The position numbers and the translations under genes were made by a program. Of a stretch of 53,577 bases of DNA, positions 17,975 through 27,069 are shown piece by piece. The notes beneath the pieces are model-generated. The model saw only the letters and a list, made by a program, of their open reading frames with translations, did not search any database and was not told where the DNA came from. The DNA comes from Rhodospirillales bacterium (GTDB lineage Bacteria; Pseudomonadota; Alphaproteobacteria; Rhodospirillales; Shumkoniaceae): NCBI GenBank assembly GCA_016776725.1, contig JADHSV010000023.1:1-53577 (forward strand), given 5' to 3'. Every line of letters begins with the position of its first letter. Position 1 is the stretch's first letter.

Positions 17975-18888
17975 TTCAGCGGCCCGACCACTCGTTTGTC
18001 CTTGACCAGGGCGCGTTTTACCGGAGCCCTTACGCTGGGAAGAACCATTGCGCCGGCCACCAGCAAGGCGGTGATGAGGTTGAGGTCTTGCGCCTTGAGG
18101 CCGATAAAATCAGCGTTCAACGCGAGAGCCACGGCAAAGCGGTACATCAGCGACCCGGCGACACATGCAAGCGTCGCCAGAAATACCGTACGAGGCAGGA
18201 TCACGGCTTCACCGCCGATCACGGCGGCCAACCCCACCACGATGACACCCACACCCATGGTCACGTCGGCGGCACCCTGGCTTTGCGCGAACAATGCGCC
18301 TGCCAGAGCTACCAGCGCGTTACTGAGCGCCATTCCCAAAAGAATGTAAAAATTGGTGTTGATGCCCTGCGCGCGGGCCATGCGCGCGTTGGCCCCCGTG
18401 GCCCGCATGGCAAGACCGATTTCCGAATTAAGGAACCGGTCCATTCCGAACTTGGCGATGACGATTAATACCGCCAGCGCCGCGGGAATGGAGACGTAAG
18501 AAGGAACACCGATCATTTCCAGCGGCGTAAACACGGTTTCCTCGCCCAACAGCGCAACATTGGGACGTCCCATGATCCTGAGGTTGATCGAATAGAGGGC
18601 GATCATGGTCAGGATACTGGCCAGAAGGTGCAGGATTTTCAGGCGCACGTTCAGCCACGCGGTGATCAACCCGGCGCCCGCCCCGGCCACGCAGGCAACC
18701 AGCGTGGCCGGAAACGGATTGACGCCGTTGACGATAAGGATCGCCGAAACCGCCGCTCCCAGAGGAAAGCTGCCGTCGACCGTCAGATCCGGAAATTGCA
18801 AAATCCGGAATGACAGATACACACCCAGGGCGACCAGGGCGAAGATCAGTCCGGTCTCCAGCGTGCCAAGAAACGCAATCAGGCTCAC
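17971..18888 (-). CDS. ABC transporter permease (TrpY-type)
   Basis: A 305-residue inner-membrane protein related to the branched-chain amino-acid/ribose permease family. It has about eight hydrophobic segments and the conserved loop RATGANARMARAQGINTNFY, which contacts the ATPase. The N-terminus FPDLTVDGSFPLGAA is characteristic of permeases in TrpXYZ-like systems. It lies between the binding-protein gene (9-bp gap) and the ATPase gene (4-bp overlap), so the three form one operon. Substrates of this class include aromatic amino acids; the actual ligand is not visible in the permease. Confidence 0.92.
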   Translation of the reverse strand: MSLIAFLGTLETGLIFALVALGVYLSFRILQFPDLTVDGSFPLGAAVSAILIVNGVNPFPATLVACVAGAGAGLITAWLNVRLKILHLLASILTMIALYSINLRIMGRPNVALLGEETVFTPLEMIGVPSYVSIPAALAVLIVIAKFGMDRFLNSEIGLAMRATGANARMARAQGINTNFYILLGMALSNALVALAGALFAQSQGAADVTMGVGVIVVGLAAVIGGEAVILPRTVFLATLACVAGSLMYRFAVALALNADFIGLKAQDLNLITALLVAGAMVLPSVRAPVKRALVKDKRVVGPLK

Positions 18889-18897
18889 GTAAAGTTC

Positions 18898-19857
18898 CTA
18901 ACGCACGACTTTGGTGGCTTCGGAAATGACAGCATCGGGAATGGTGACGCCCATTTTCGCTGCCGATTTCACGTTAAGAAATAGGTCCATGTTCTTGACG
19001 CCGGATACCGGGATCGAACCCGCGTCGGTGCCCTTGAGAATGCTCAGCACCATTTCGCCGGTCTGGCGGCCAACCTCGTAATAATTGAAGCCGAGAGCGG
19101 CGATGGCGCCGCGGGGTACGGAATCGGTATCGGCGGCATACACCGGAAGCTGGGCGTCGATGCCCACCTTGACGACCGCTTCAAAAGCCGAGACCACGGT
19201 GTTGTCGGTGGGAACGTAGAAGGCGTCCACTTTTCCAACCAGCGCGCGGGCCGCGGCCAGCACTTCGCTGGACTTGGGCGCGGCGCCCTCAAACACTTCA
19301 ATGCCCAGCGCCGGGGCGGCCTTCTTGACGGCGTCCAGCGACGAAACCGAGTTGACTTCGCCCGGATTAAACAGCACGCCCAGTTTTTTCACATTCGGCG
19401 TGATGCGCTTGATGAGGGCCAGATGCTTGTCGATGGGGGCCATGTCCGACGTGCCGGTGACGTTCTTGCCGGGTTTTTCCCAATTGGAAACCAGTTTGGC
19501 CGCGACCGGGTCGGTCACCGCGCTGAAGACGACCGGGATCGTCTTGGTCGAGGCCACGACCGTCTGGGCCGACGGCGTGGCGATGGCGACGATTACGTCC
19601 GGCGCGTCGCCGACGAATTTCTTGGCGATCTGGGCTGCGGTGGCGACGTTGCCCTGGGCGCTCTGATAGGCCCACTTAAGGTTCTTGCCTTCGACGAACC
19701 CGTTTTCCGCCAGCACATCCTTGACGCCCTTGCGGGCGGCGTCCAGCGCCGGGTGCTCGACAATCTGGGTGATGGCGACGAACTTGTCGGCGGCCAGTGC
19801 GCCGGTCGTCACGCAAACGGCGGTCAGGGCCGCTGCGGCAAAGCGAATTGCGTTCAT
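18898..19857 (-). CDS. ABC transporter substrate-binding protein (TrpX/PF04392 type)
   Basis: A 319-residue periplasmic protein with a signal peptide (MNAIRFAAAALTAVCVTTG, cleavage after ALA). It has the two-lobed fold signalled by ITQIVEHPALDAARKGVKD at the mature N-terminus. Other family segments are VIVAIATPSAQTVVASTK, FSAVTDPVAAKLVSNWEKPG, KKLGVLFNPGEVNS and YVPTDNTVVSAFEAV. Such proteins bind tryptophan, tyrosine or other small ligands; the family label does not fix the ligand. It is the first gene of the importer operon, divergent from mnmA across about 130 bp, which should hold both promoters. Confidence 0.92.
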   Translation of the reverse strand: MNAIRFAAAALTAVCVTTGALAADKFVAITQIVEHPALDAARKGVKDVLAENGFVEGKNLKWAYQSAQGNVATAAQIAKKFVGDAPDVIVAIATPSAQTVVASTKTIPVVFSAVTDPVAAKLVSNWEKPGKNVTGTSDMAPIDKHLALIKRITPNVKKLGVLFNPGEVNSVSSLDAVKKAAPALGIEVFEGAAPKSSEVLAAARALVGKVDAFYVPTDNTVVSAFEAVVKVGIDAQLPVYAADTDSVPRGAIAALGFNYYEVGRQTGEMVLSILKGTDAGSIPVSGVKNMDLFLNVKSAAKMGVTIPDAVISEATKVVR

Positions 19858-19986
19858 GATGACTTCCCCTTGAGTTTTATTTGGTTCGCGAACTGGCGCA
19901 TATTAGCGGCGTTGGCCGCCAGTAAAAAGAAAACTTCGGTGTCTCCGGTGTTTTATTGATCGACGTTTCGACTTATATGATGCGCC

Positions 19987-21102
19987 ATGAACAGCCTTGC
20001 CATAGATAAGCCGATTGCGGACACCCGTGTGGTCGTTGCCATGTCGGGGGGCGTCGACAGTTCGGTGACGGCGGCCCTGCTGGCGCAAGAGGGCTATGAC
20101 GTCATCGGCGTGACCATGCAGCTTTATGATCACGGCGAGGCCATAGACCGCCCCGGAACGTGCTGTGCGGGGCGCGATATCTACGATGCCCGGCGGGTCG
20201 CCGATGCCATTGGCATTCCCCATTACGTGCTGGATTTCGAGAAAGAGTTTCAGGGATCCGTCATCGATGACTTCGTCGAAACGTATCTGGCGGGCGAAAC
20301 GCCCATTCCCTGCGTTCGCTGCAATCAGACGGTCAAGTTCCGCGATCTTTTGGGAAAGGCGCGCGATCTGGATGCAGACGCCTTGATAACCGGACACTAT
20401 GCGCGCTGGAGGATCGGGCCCGACGGGCCGGAACTTCTGCGCGGAACGGATCACAATCGCGACCAAAGCTATTTTCTGTTTGCCACCACGCGCGAGCAGC
20501 TTGGCTTCCTGCGCTTTCCCCTGGGCGGCATGGACAAGACCGAAACCCGCAAGCATGCGCGGCGTTTCGGCCTGCAAGTGGCGGCCAAGGCCGACAGTCA
20601 GGACATCTGCTTCGTTCCCGTGGGAAGGTACGTCGATGTAATTGACCGGCTTCGTCCCGGCGCCGCCGAACCCGGCGAAATCGTTGATACGGACGGAAAC
20701 GTTCTGGGCAAGCATGACGGCATTATTCATTACACCATCGGCCAGCGCCGGGGCCTGGGCATCGGTGGCGGCCCGCCGCTGTACGTGGTGCGCCTTGAAC
20801 CCGGGACGCGGCGCGTCGTCGTCGGATCGCCCGAGGCGTTGATGAAAGACCGCCTAAACGTGCGCGAGGTCAACTGGCTGGGGGCGGGCGACGCACCGCC
20901 GAAGCAAGGGACTCGCGTTTCGGTCAAGATCAGATCGACCAAACCTGCTGTGGGCGCGACCGTGTTCGGCGGCGACGGCGGGACCGCGCAGGTCGTTCTG
21001 GACCACGCCCAGTCGGCCATCGCGCCGGGGCAGGCCTGCGTGTTCTATGACGGCGAGCGGCTTCTGGGCGGCGGTTGGATCACGCGGCAGGCCGAAGGGT
21101 AA
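19987..21102 (+). CDS. mnmA: tRNA-specific 2-thiouridylase MnmA
   Basis: This 371-residue enzyme adds sulfur to U34 of Glu, Gln and Lys tRNAs. The PP-loop [13 protein letters not shown] at about residues 20-32 binds ATP. Catalytic cysteines are in [12 protein letters not shown] near residue 105 and [10 protein letters not shown] near residue 205. [15 protein letters not shown] and the C-terminal beta-barrel ([18 protein letters not shown]) complete the family pattern. The gene is single, with the ABC importer divergent upstream and a convergent small gene 15 bp downstream. Confidence 0.97.
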   Translation: MNSLAIDKPIADTRVVVAMSGGVDSSVTAALLAQEGYDVIGVTMQLYDHGEAIDRPGTCCAGRDIYDARRVADAIGIPHYVLDFEKEFQGSVIDDFVETYLAGETPIPCVRCNQTVKFRDLLGKARDLDADALITGHYARWRIGPDGPELLRGTDHNRDQSYFLFATTREQLGFLRFPLGGMDKTETRKHARRFGLQVAAKADSQDICFVPVGRYVDVIDRLRPGAAEPGEIVDTDGNVLGKHDGIIHYTIGQRRGLGIGGGPPLYVVRLEPGTRRVVVGSPEALMKDRLNVREVNWLGAGDAPPKQGTRVSVKIRSTKPAVGATVFGGDGGTAQVVLDHAQSAIAPGQACVFYDGERLLGGGWITRQAEG

Positions 21103-21117
21103 TCCAGTCCTTTTGGT

Positions 21118-21417
21118 CTAACCACCGGTCAATAAAACCAAAGCGGCCAGTACCAGTGTTCTTTTGAGGGGACGTCGGCGGCGCGGCTGTGTGAAAGCTG
21201 GTTGCGCCCTTATGTCACTCAATAGGTTGCGTGCTTCCTCAACCATTTGCCCGGGAATCTGGATGCGGATTCCGCCCAAGGTAACGAAGTACAACCAGTG
21301 AACGCTCAGAAGGTGCTCATCAGCCGCATCGGCCAAAAATCCGTGCGCCCTCAAGAAGGAGCGGACCACTTGCGCCTCGCTCATGTCCAGATGAAACTCT
21401 AATGGTTCAAGCGCCAC
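21118..21417 (-). CDS. DUF2007-like small protein with C-terminal membrane segment
   Basis: A 99-residue protein. Residues 1-75 resemble the DUF2007 'putative signal-transducing' domain: an N-terminal helix after a short strand (SEAQVVRSFLRAHGFL), then IRIQIPGQMVEEARNLLSDI, the usual strand-helix ending. A basic stretch (QPRRRRPLKR) is followed by a short hydrophobic tail (TLVLAALVLLTGG) that could anchor it in the membrane. The function of this family is unknown. It is monocistronic, convergent with mnmA. Confidence 0.65.
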   Translation of the reverse strand: MALEPLEFHLDMSEAQVVRSFLRAHGFLADAADEHLLSVHWLYFVTLGGIRIQIPGQMVEEARNLLSDIRAQPAFTQPRRRRPLKRTLVLAALVLLTGG

Positions 21418-21514
21418 CTATTCGTCCTCAGATTTGGCCAGATTGGCAATCCCTTCGAATGACCATTATTACGATAAAATGGGAAACTATGAACCGAAAT
21501 TGGTGTGGATCGGG

Positions 21515-21547
21515 AAAGAAAAAGGGCCGCCCGGGGAAGGGCGGCCC
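21515..21547 (-). terminator. Rho-independent terminator of the cytochrome operon
   Basis: GGGCCGCCC (21524-21532) pairs perfectly with GGGCGGCCC (21539-21547) around a six-base loop. On the minus strand the stem is followed by TTTTTCTTT, giving a textbook intrinsic terminator 50 bp after the stop of the haem-protein gene. Confidence 0.9.
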
Positions 21548-21598
21548 ATATTTGCCTTGGACAGACGGTCTTTGTTGACCGTTTCTTATCTTAAAACC

Positions 21599-22639
21599 TT
21601 ATTTCGCGAAGACCATCTTGATCACCTTTTCCTGATACGCGTGGCGAACCTGCGCGTTATCGAAGGTGGCGACGCCGAAGTAGTACTTCTTGCCAAGATC
21701 GTCGAACTGGACGTCGGTCTTGCTGCCGGTGGTCAGCTTGCGGGCAATCTCGATGGTCCACACGCCGTCGGCCCACTTGGCGCCCGAGTTGATGTCGCCA
21801 CGGTCGCCGGTGGGACGCTGGGTCTTGATGGAGGCCACTTCGTCGCCGGCCACGAACTTGCTGTCGTCAAAGGCAACGGCTTCGCTGGCGGGCAGCCAGT
21901 AGGTGCCGCCCTTGTTGGCGGCCTTGCCGTTCTTGTTCATGAATTCGGGTTTGCCGTCCTTCATGCCGATGTTCTTGTAGCCGCCGCCGGTCTTCTTGTC
22001 GCTGTGGCGGCCGGCGCCTTTGGCTTTCTTCGGGTCGTAGCGCATGTGGTCGAGATACTGATCATCAATGTAGCCGAGAGGCAGGGAGCGCACGGACTTG
22101 ACATGCCAGATGTCGCCCAGCTCGCCTTCTTCTTCGGTGTACTTGTTGCCGTAGGGCTTTCCGGGTTCGCCGGAATGGCAGGCCATCTGGCAACCGCGCT
22201 TGGCGAAACCGAAGATGGACTCGTTAATGTCCCAGATCAGCGACGCCTTGTCTTCATAATAGACGTTGTTGTCGCCGCCCTTGTCGTTGGCGTCTTTCAG
22301 CTTTTTCCAGCTACCGTCGGCCTGCTTTTGGTAGGGCGAACGCTGATAGTTGAGGGTCGCGTCCTTGTACTGCAGCAGGATGTAAAGGTTATCGCCATCA
22401 TAGGCGGCCTTCATCGTGCCGGTGGTGCCGCCGGTGCCGCCGAAGTTGGCGCCCTTGACGGTGGTGATCGGAATGGCCGGAGCCGAACCCCAGATGGCGT
22501 CGTCGGCAACGCCGTCGAGCGTCGGCGCGGCGGACGCCTTGACGGCGTTAAGGGTATAGTCGTCGGCCGAAGCGGACGAGGCGGCGATGAGAAGACTGAC
22601 CGGCAGAGCGGCCAATGCGGTGAGTGTTAGACGTTTCAT
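21599..22639 (-). CDS. Exported ethylbenzene-dehydrogenase-type haem-binding protein
   Basis: A 346-residue protein with a signal peptide (MKRLTLTALAALPVSLLIAA, cleavage after ASA) and a body resembling the EB_dh haem-b domain (PF09459 type). LDGVADDAIWGSAPAIPI opens the domain, and DGVWTIEIARKL with YYFGVATFDNAQVRHAYQ closes it. In the middle, RGCQMACHSGEP holds a Cys-x3-Cys-His motif, which may bind haem covalently with unusual spacing. A perfect AAGGAGGT site 5 nt before the start suggests heavy translation. It is the last gene of the operon with the seven-haem cytochrome and cytochrome b, and it is followed by a strong terminator. Likely a periplasmic electron carrier or terminal partner; substrate unknown. 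Confidence 0.82.
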   Translation of the reverse strand: MKRLTLTALAALPVSLLIAASSASADDYTLNAVKASAAPTLDGVADDAIWGSAPAIPITTVKGANFGGTGGTTGTMKAAYDGDNLYILLQYKDATLNYQRSPYQKQADGSWKKLKDANDKGGDNNVYYEDKASLIWDINESIFGFAKRGCQMACHSGEPGKPYGNKYTEEEGELGDIWHVKSVRSLPLGYIDDQYLDHMRYDPKKAKGAGRHSDKKTGGGYKNIGMKDGKPEFMNKNGKAANKGGTYWLPASEAVAFDDSKFVAGDEVASIKTQRPTGDRGDINSGAKWADGVWTIEIARKLTTGSKTDVQFDDLGKKYYFGVATFDNAQVRHAYQEKVIKMVFAK

Positions 22640-22722
22640 TGAGTACCTCCTTAATATTGGTGGTTACTGGTTTTGGGGAAGCCTGCGATGCCTCCACCAA
22701 GGCAAAGCAGACATTTCGTAGT

Positions 22723-23367
22723 TCAGGGTTGTTCGTTTTCGGGCTTTTCGTCGTGCTCATCGTGCCAACCGGTGATCATCATGCGAAAACCGCCGGCGAC
22801 GGTGGTTCCTGTGGTTCCCATGTAAAGGTGGCCCAGCAAGAACATGGTAAGTCCGAAGCCGGCCACATAATGGAGCACGGCAATGGGAAGCAGGCCGTCG
22901 AACCCAAACAATTGGGCCGGGGCTAATTCGGGGTAGAAAAAGGCCAGTCCGGTAACAATCACCACCGGCATGGCTATGTACATGACGCCGATGTAGGTCA
23001 GTTGCTGCATGGCGTTGAATTTCTGTTCGGGCGTGGGGACGACGTGCGGCGCGTCCCCTTTTAGCTGGCCCACGAAAACGTAGTAATTCTGCCGATCCAG
23101 GTTGGCTTTGAGCCCTTTCAGTTCCGGGATGTACTGACGCCACGATCCGGTCGCCGAATTCCAGACCGCAAAGAAGATGTACAGTACCGAAACACCGATC
23201 CCCGAGACGTTATGAATGGTCCGCGCGATATCGAAGCGAATGAGCGGAATGACCGGATCGGTAAAGTGCAGGCTTGCTCCGGATATGATCAGAAGGATCA
23301 TCAGCAGTGCGTTGGTCCAATGCCACAGGCGCAACGCGATCGGCATGATGTAAGCTCGTTCAGCCAT
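22723..23367 (-). CDS. Dihaem cytochrome b membrane subunit (FDH-gamma/b561 type)
   Basis: A 214-residue protein with four membrane segments. Histidines in RLWHWTNALL (TM1), IHNVSGIGVS (TM2), LHYVAGFG and LGHLYMGTTG (TM4) fit the four haem-b ligands of the formate-dehydrogenase-gamma/hydrogenase cytochrome b family. Such subunits move electrons between the quinone pool and a periplasmic partner. The gene starts inside the 3' end of the seven-haem cytochrome gene (8-bp overlap), which argues that the two form one complex. The loop between TM2 and TM3 is long and includes QLKGDAPHVVPTPEQKFNAM. Confidence 0.88.
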   Translation of the reverse strand: MAERAYIMPIALRLWHWTNALLMILLIISGASLHFTDPVIPLIRFDIARTIHNVSGIGVSVLYIFFAVWNSATGSWRQYIPELKGLKANLDRQNYYVFVGQLKGDAPHVVPTPEQKFNAMQQLTYIGVMYIAMPVVIVTGLAFFYPELAPAQLFGFDGLLPIAVLHYVAGFGLTMFLLGHLYMGTTGTTVAGGFRMMITGWHDEHDEKPENEQP

Positions 23368-24319
23368 TGCGCCTGCTCCTCACCCACGCTGCGATTATTC
23401 GCAAAATGGAATGCAAGACGATGATGAACACCACCACCGCCGCGAAAATTCCAAGCGCCAGGTCCAGATAAACGTTGCGGGTGGCGCCGATGACGTAGGC
23501 CTCGTTGAGGATCATGCTGTTGACGAACCCGACCCTGCTGCGCTCTTCCGACACCATGTGTTTGTAAAGGCGAAGCCGCAGGGTGGAATCCGCCGAATGA
23601 CAGGCCACGCATCTTTTCTCGGCTTTTTCGGCGGGGAGAATTTCGTGCGACATCACCTTCTTTGAAACCGGTGTGTGGCATTCCACGCAGCGCACGGCGT
23701 TCCAGTGCAACGGCCTGTTGGGCAGCCATTCGTGGTTCTCTACCAGATCGGGTCTGGCTTCCTTGGAAACCTGCTCGAAACTTTGATCCGATCCGTGACA
23801 GCTCAGACAAAAATCATTGTCCTGGCGGACCACGTCGCGTGGCGAGTTCATATACTTGGCGGCCTGGAAGACGTGCGGGTCGTGGCAGGTCGAACAGGTG
23901 AACTTTTCCTTTATGCCTTCCTTGGCGTGGACACTTTCATCGAATTGCATTTCGATGCGAAGGAATTTGCGCGTGTGGCATTCGTCGCACCAGTTGATCT
24001 GCTTTTTGTCATCTGCGGCGTGGGGGAATTCCTCGAAGCCCTTTACATGGCAGGCCTTGCATTCCACGCGGCCATGATTGGACCCCTCGTAGACGCCGAG
24101 GTCGACCAGATGGTCGCGCAATTTGTCTTTGTCCACACCCTCGCGGTTAAGCGTATCGAAGCCGCCCTCGGAATGACATTCCAGGCACTTGGCGTTCGAG
24201 TCCTGAATATTTTTCAGATCTTCAGGAGCAATGGGCTTTCGTTCAATTTGGGCTATGGCGGAAGTGGTCAATAAAACCAAACCAATCGCCGCCCATATGA
24301 CCGTTTTTATGGCTGCCAT
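23360..24319 (-). CDS. Membrane-anchored seven-haem c-type cytochrome
   Basis: A 319-residue protein with an N-terminal signal (MAAIKTVIWAAIGLVLLTTS, then AIAQ). It carries seven CxxCH haem motifs in order: CLECH, CKACH, CDECH, CSTCH, CLSCH, CVECH, CVACH. A C-terminal hydrophobic helix (LALGIFAAVVVFIIVLHSIL) holds the haem domain at the periplasmic face of the membrane. It is first in the operon and overlaps the cytochrome b gene. The haem order and C-terminal anchor differ from NapC/NirT (four haems, N-terminal anchor) and from octahaem tetrathionate reductases. I infer a quinone-linked periplasmic electron-transfer module; direction and final partner are unknown. Confidence 0.9.
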   Translation of the reverse strand: MAAIKTVIWAAIGLVLLTTSAIAQIERKPIAPEDLKNIQDSNAKCLECHSEGGFDTLNREGVDKDKLRDHLVDLGVYEGSNHGRVECKACHVKGFEEFPHAADDKKQINWCDECHTRKFLRIEMQFDESVHAKEGIKEKFTCSTCHDPHVFQAAKYMNSPRDVVRQDNDFCLSCHGSDQSFEQVSKEARPDLVENHEWLPNRPLHWNAVRCVECHTPVSKKVMSHEILPAEKAEKRCVACHSADSTLRLRLYKHMVSEERSRVGFVNSMILNEAYVIGATRNVYLDLALGIFAAVVVFIIVLHSILRIIAAWVRSRRNG

Positions 24320-24656
24320 AGATTTCGCCGTTTCGGCGTCCCTGCTGCTTGTATCGCTCCGGTGGTGATCTTCCGAAAATCGGCAGAATCCCGTAGTTGC
24401 GAAGTATTCTTATCGGTTTAACGCGAACTAAAGAACATAGATCTATTTGTATTTGCCGAAGTATAGCTTTTTGTCGAATCCGGCCCAACAATTATCTTGG
24501 GTTACAACAGTTCAAAATTGCGCTTGAATCGGCAATATTTGTGATGATCGTCAGGATTTGTGGCGTATTCGCCTTTTTCAGGGTCTGCGGGGGTATCGGT
24601 GACAGGGCGACCCGATTAATATCCGGAAAAATCACAATTCCTTTGGAGTTCCACCC
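24320..24656. other. Intergenic region between divergent cytochrome and azlCD operons
   Basis: About 340 bp with no convincing gene. It should hold the promoters of both divergent operons. It is more AT-rich than its surroundings around 24400-24500. No long inverted repeat, recognisable operator or RNA structure stands out. The only site I can name is GGAG at 24645-24648, the ribosome binding site for the TTG start of azlC. Confidence 0.5.
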
Positions 24657-25349
24657 TTGGGCTTTTCCACCCGGCTCGTTGCAAGCGCCTTTCAGGCCAG
24701 CGGACCCGTTATTCTGGGCTACTTCCCGTTGGGGTTCGCCTTCGGTCTATTATTTGTCGAGCACGTAGGTCTTCCCTGGAGCTACGCGACGGCCATGAGC
24801 CTGATCGTATTCGCCGGGGCTTCGCAATTCCTGGCCGTCGGCTTGCTGGCCGCGGGCGTGGGCGTGTTTGAAATTGCGGCGGCGACTTTCATTTTGAATG
24901 TGCGGCACGCGTTTTTCGGTCTTAGCGTGTTGGAACGCTGGCGTGGGGCAGGGTTCAAAAAGTTTTTCCTGATTTATTGGCTGACCGACGAAACCTATGC
25001 ACTGATGACCAGCATCAAGCCCCCGCCTGATGCCCGCGAAACGGATTTTCACTTGCTGATGGCCGGCATCAACTATTCGGCCTGGTGTCTGGGCTCGACC
25101 GCCGGAGCCCTGGCGGGTGAAGCGTCAAGCTTCGATACGACGGGGATGGACTTCGCCCTGACGGCGTTGTTCGCGGTCCTGCTGGTCGAACAGATGCGTC
25201 AGGTGCGTGAAGTGTTTCCGTTCGCTCTGGCGTTTGTGGCGGGCATTATCACCATCGTCGCATTCGGCGGCGAAAACATGCTGTTGATTTCCATATCGCT
25301 CAGTCTCGGGCTGCTGATCGCCAACGGGGCGCGAAGGGGGTGGGCGTGA
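24657..25349 (+). CDS. azlC: AzlC family branched-chain amino acid exporter, large subunit
   Basis: A 230-residue membrane protein of the AzlC/YgaZ family. FQASGPVILGYFPLGFAFGLL opens TM1 in the family way; FAGASQFLAVGLLAAG and NVRHAFFGLSVLERW are diagnostic. It exports branched-chain amino acids or analogues together with AzlD. The start is TTG 24657, supported by GGAG 8 nt upstream and by alignment of the first family residues. It overlaps the azlD start by about 10 bp. Confidence 0.92.
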   Translation: MGFSTRLVASAFQASGPVILGYFPLGFAFGLLFVEHVGLPWSYATAMSLIVFAGASQFLAVGLLAAGVGVFEIAAATFILNVRHAFFGLSVLERWRGAGFKKFFLIYWLTDETYALMTSIKPPPDARETDFHLLMAGINYSAWCLGSTAGALAGEASSFDTTGMDFALTALFAVLLVEQMRQVREVFPFALAFVAGIITIVAFGGENMLLISISLSLGLLIANGARRGWA

Positions 25350-25675
25350 ACGGATATATCTGGTCGGTGATCTTCGCCATGGCGGCGGTCACCTTCATTA
25401 GCCGCGCCGCACCCTTCGTGTTTTTGGGGCGGTTTGCTGAAAGCCGTGCGATCAGGTTCCTCGGGCGCGGTACGCCGCCCGTCATCCTGACCCTGCTGGT
25501 GATTTATTGCCTGAAGGACGTTGCCGTCACCGTGTCGCCCTACGGTCTGCCCGAGGGGATCGCGTTGGCCGTGACCATCGGACTGCACGCGCTGTTTCGC
25601 AACGCGCTGGTCAGCATCGGCGTCGGTACAGGAGCCTATATGGCGATCGTGCAGACCGGAATTCTAGCCCTGTGA
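25340..25675 (+). CDS. azlD: AzlD family branched-chain amino acid exporter, small subunit
   Basis: A 111-residue protein with about four membrane segments, the partner of AzlC. The pattern VTFISRAAPFVFLGR near residue 14, VILTLLVIYCLKDV, and the late ALFRNALVSIGVGTGAYMAI are typical of AzlD. GTG 25340 and GTG 25346 are both possible starts, and both overlap the end of azlC. The stop overlaps the convergent EamA-family gene by 12 bp. Confidence 0.9.
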   Translation: MGVNGYIWSVIFAMAAVTFISRAAPFVFLGRFAESRAIRFLGRGTPPVILTLLVIYCLKDVAVTVSPYGLPEGIALAVTIGLHALFRNALVSIGVGTGAYMAIVQTGILAL

Positions 25676-26533
25676 GTTTTCCCGCCACAGGATATACAGA
25701 CCGCTGGCAACGACCAGGGCGGACCCGGCGATGACGAACCCGTCGGGCACGTCGCCGAAGAAGATATAGCCGTAAAAAACCGCCCACAACATTTGCGTAT
25801 ACATGAACGGTGCGGCGATGGGGGCGGGCGCGTGCCTGAATGCCATGACCATGAAGATGTGCGCCATGCCGACGAAAATTCCGGCAAAGGCCATCAGCGC
25901 CAGATCGGTAATCGACATGGGGGCAAAGCTGAAACTAAGCAGCATGAGGACGCCCGGGATCACGCACTTTGCTCCCATGACCCATACCAGCATGGCGCCG
26001 TTGGACTCGGTCGCCCCGATGCGGCGGGTGACGATCATCGCCATTCCGAAGACGAAGGCCGCCCCCAGGGCCGAAAAATAACCCACGTCCATGGGCGCCA
26101 GTCCGGGCCGCAGAATGATGACAATGCCGATAAAGCCGACCACGACGGCGGCCCATCTGTGCCAGCCGACCGAATCCTTAAGCAGCCAAGGCGAGAGCGC
26201 GGTAACCAGAAGCGGTGCGCCGAAGATCAGCGTATAGACATTGGCCATGGGCAGGCGGCTGAACGCGAAATAGGCGAACAGCGTATCCAGCATCAGCAGA
26301 ACCGCGCGCAAGGCCACGCCCTTGACGTTACGTGGCTTGATCGTGCGAATGCCACCGGTGCGTGCGACCAGAATGGTGATCGGGATAAATGAAAACAGTG
26401 CCGTCAGGCTGGCCACCTGAAAGACCGAGTATCCCCCGGTCAGATATTTGACGGCCGCATCGGCGGTTGAAAAGCAAGCGAAAGTCGCGGCGGCGAAGAC
26501 GATGCCGCGCCCGATATTGTCACCATTTGTCAT
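25664..26533 (-). CDS. EamA-family (DMT superfamily) permease
   Basis: A 289-residue protein with ten membrane segments in two EamA repeats. The first repeat begins FAAATFACFSTADAAVKYL and includes FSRLPMANVYTLIFGAPLLVT. The second repeat begins near VGYFSALGAAFVFGMAMI and includes APIAAPFMYTQMLWAVFYGY before the final helix. EamA proteins export metabolites such as amino acids or purines; the substrate cannot be read. It is transcribed alone and converges on azlD. Confidence 0.9.
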   Translation of the reverse strand: MTNGDNIGRGIVFAAATFACFSTADAAVKYLTGGYSVFQVASLTALFSFIPITILVARTGGIRTIKPRNVKGVALRAVLLMLDTLFAYFAFSRLPMANVYTLIFGAPLLVTALSPWLLKDSVGWHRWAAVVVGFIGIVIILRPGLAPMDVGYFSALGAAFVFGMAMIVTRRIGATESNGAMLVWVMGAKCVIPGVLMLLSFSFAPMSITDLALMAFAGIFVGMAHIFMVMAFRHAPAPIAAPFMYTQMLWAVFYGYIFFGDVPDGFVIAGSALVVASGLYILWRENSQG

Positions 26534-26641
26534 GAAAGCAGACCTGTCCGTCGGCCGTCGATGGCCGTCCCCAATTTAGGCGCAACCTAACAGATGCCAC
26601 GGAGGCGGAAAAGGGACCAACTCAGACTATGTTGGTTTAAT

Positions 26642-26857
26642 TCAGTGAAGGCGGGAATATCTCAGATCAGGGGACGGACCGGTGTTACCGACAAGCTTTT
26701 CGACCTCGGTCAACACCATCAACGCCTTGCCCAGCGTGGGCTGATCGCCGCGCCGCGACAATCGCTCGGCACGTTCGTAGGCAATCTCAACGGCCAGTTT
26801 TCCGTGGCGTTCGAAAAGTTCCTGCGCCGCTTTTTCGACCGTCACATCATTTGCCAT
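26642..26857 (-). CDS. Small helical protein of 71 residues, unknown function
   Basis: The frame starting MANDVTVEKAAQELFERHG encodes a compact, mostly helical, soluble protein with a good balance of charged and hydrophobic residues (AVEIAYERAERLSRRGD, ALMVLTEVEKLV), which looks like real coding. A longer start 11 codons upstream adds an uncharacteristic segment. I do not recognise a family. It is monocistronic. The sequence upstream of it, to 27069, holds no other gene I can support. Confidence 0.55.
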   Translation of the reverse strand: MANDVTVEKAAQELFERHGKLAVEIAYERAERLSRRGDQPTLGKALMVLTEVEKLVGNTGPSPDLRYSRLH

Positions 26858-27069
26858 TGCAAATCCACCATGCAGTTTTCCGATTGCCACGCAGTATCTT
26901 CAAAGGTGGTTCCTATCCGCAGTTCAGACAATGGATATTGGTGAGAAAAAATGCCGGGCGGCGTTCGCGTGAAGGCCCAAATTCTGCGAGTCCCCTCACA
27001 GGCGGGATTGACTCGCCACCAATCGGATCACGGTCTCTGGCCGAGGGTATTTCTTCTTGTGCGACGGAT

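Noticed and set aside
19005..19030. tRNA-like 3' segment (GGGATCGAACCCG) near 19010
   Set aside because: It is inside the binding-protein gene, in frame, and no cloverleaf can be built around it.
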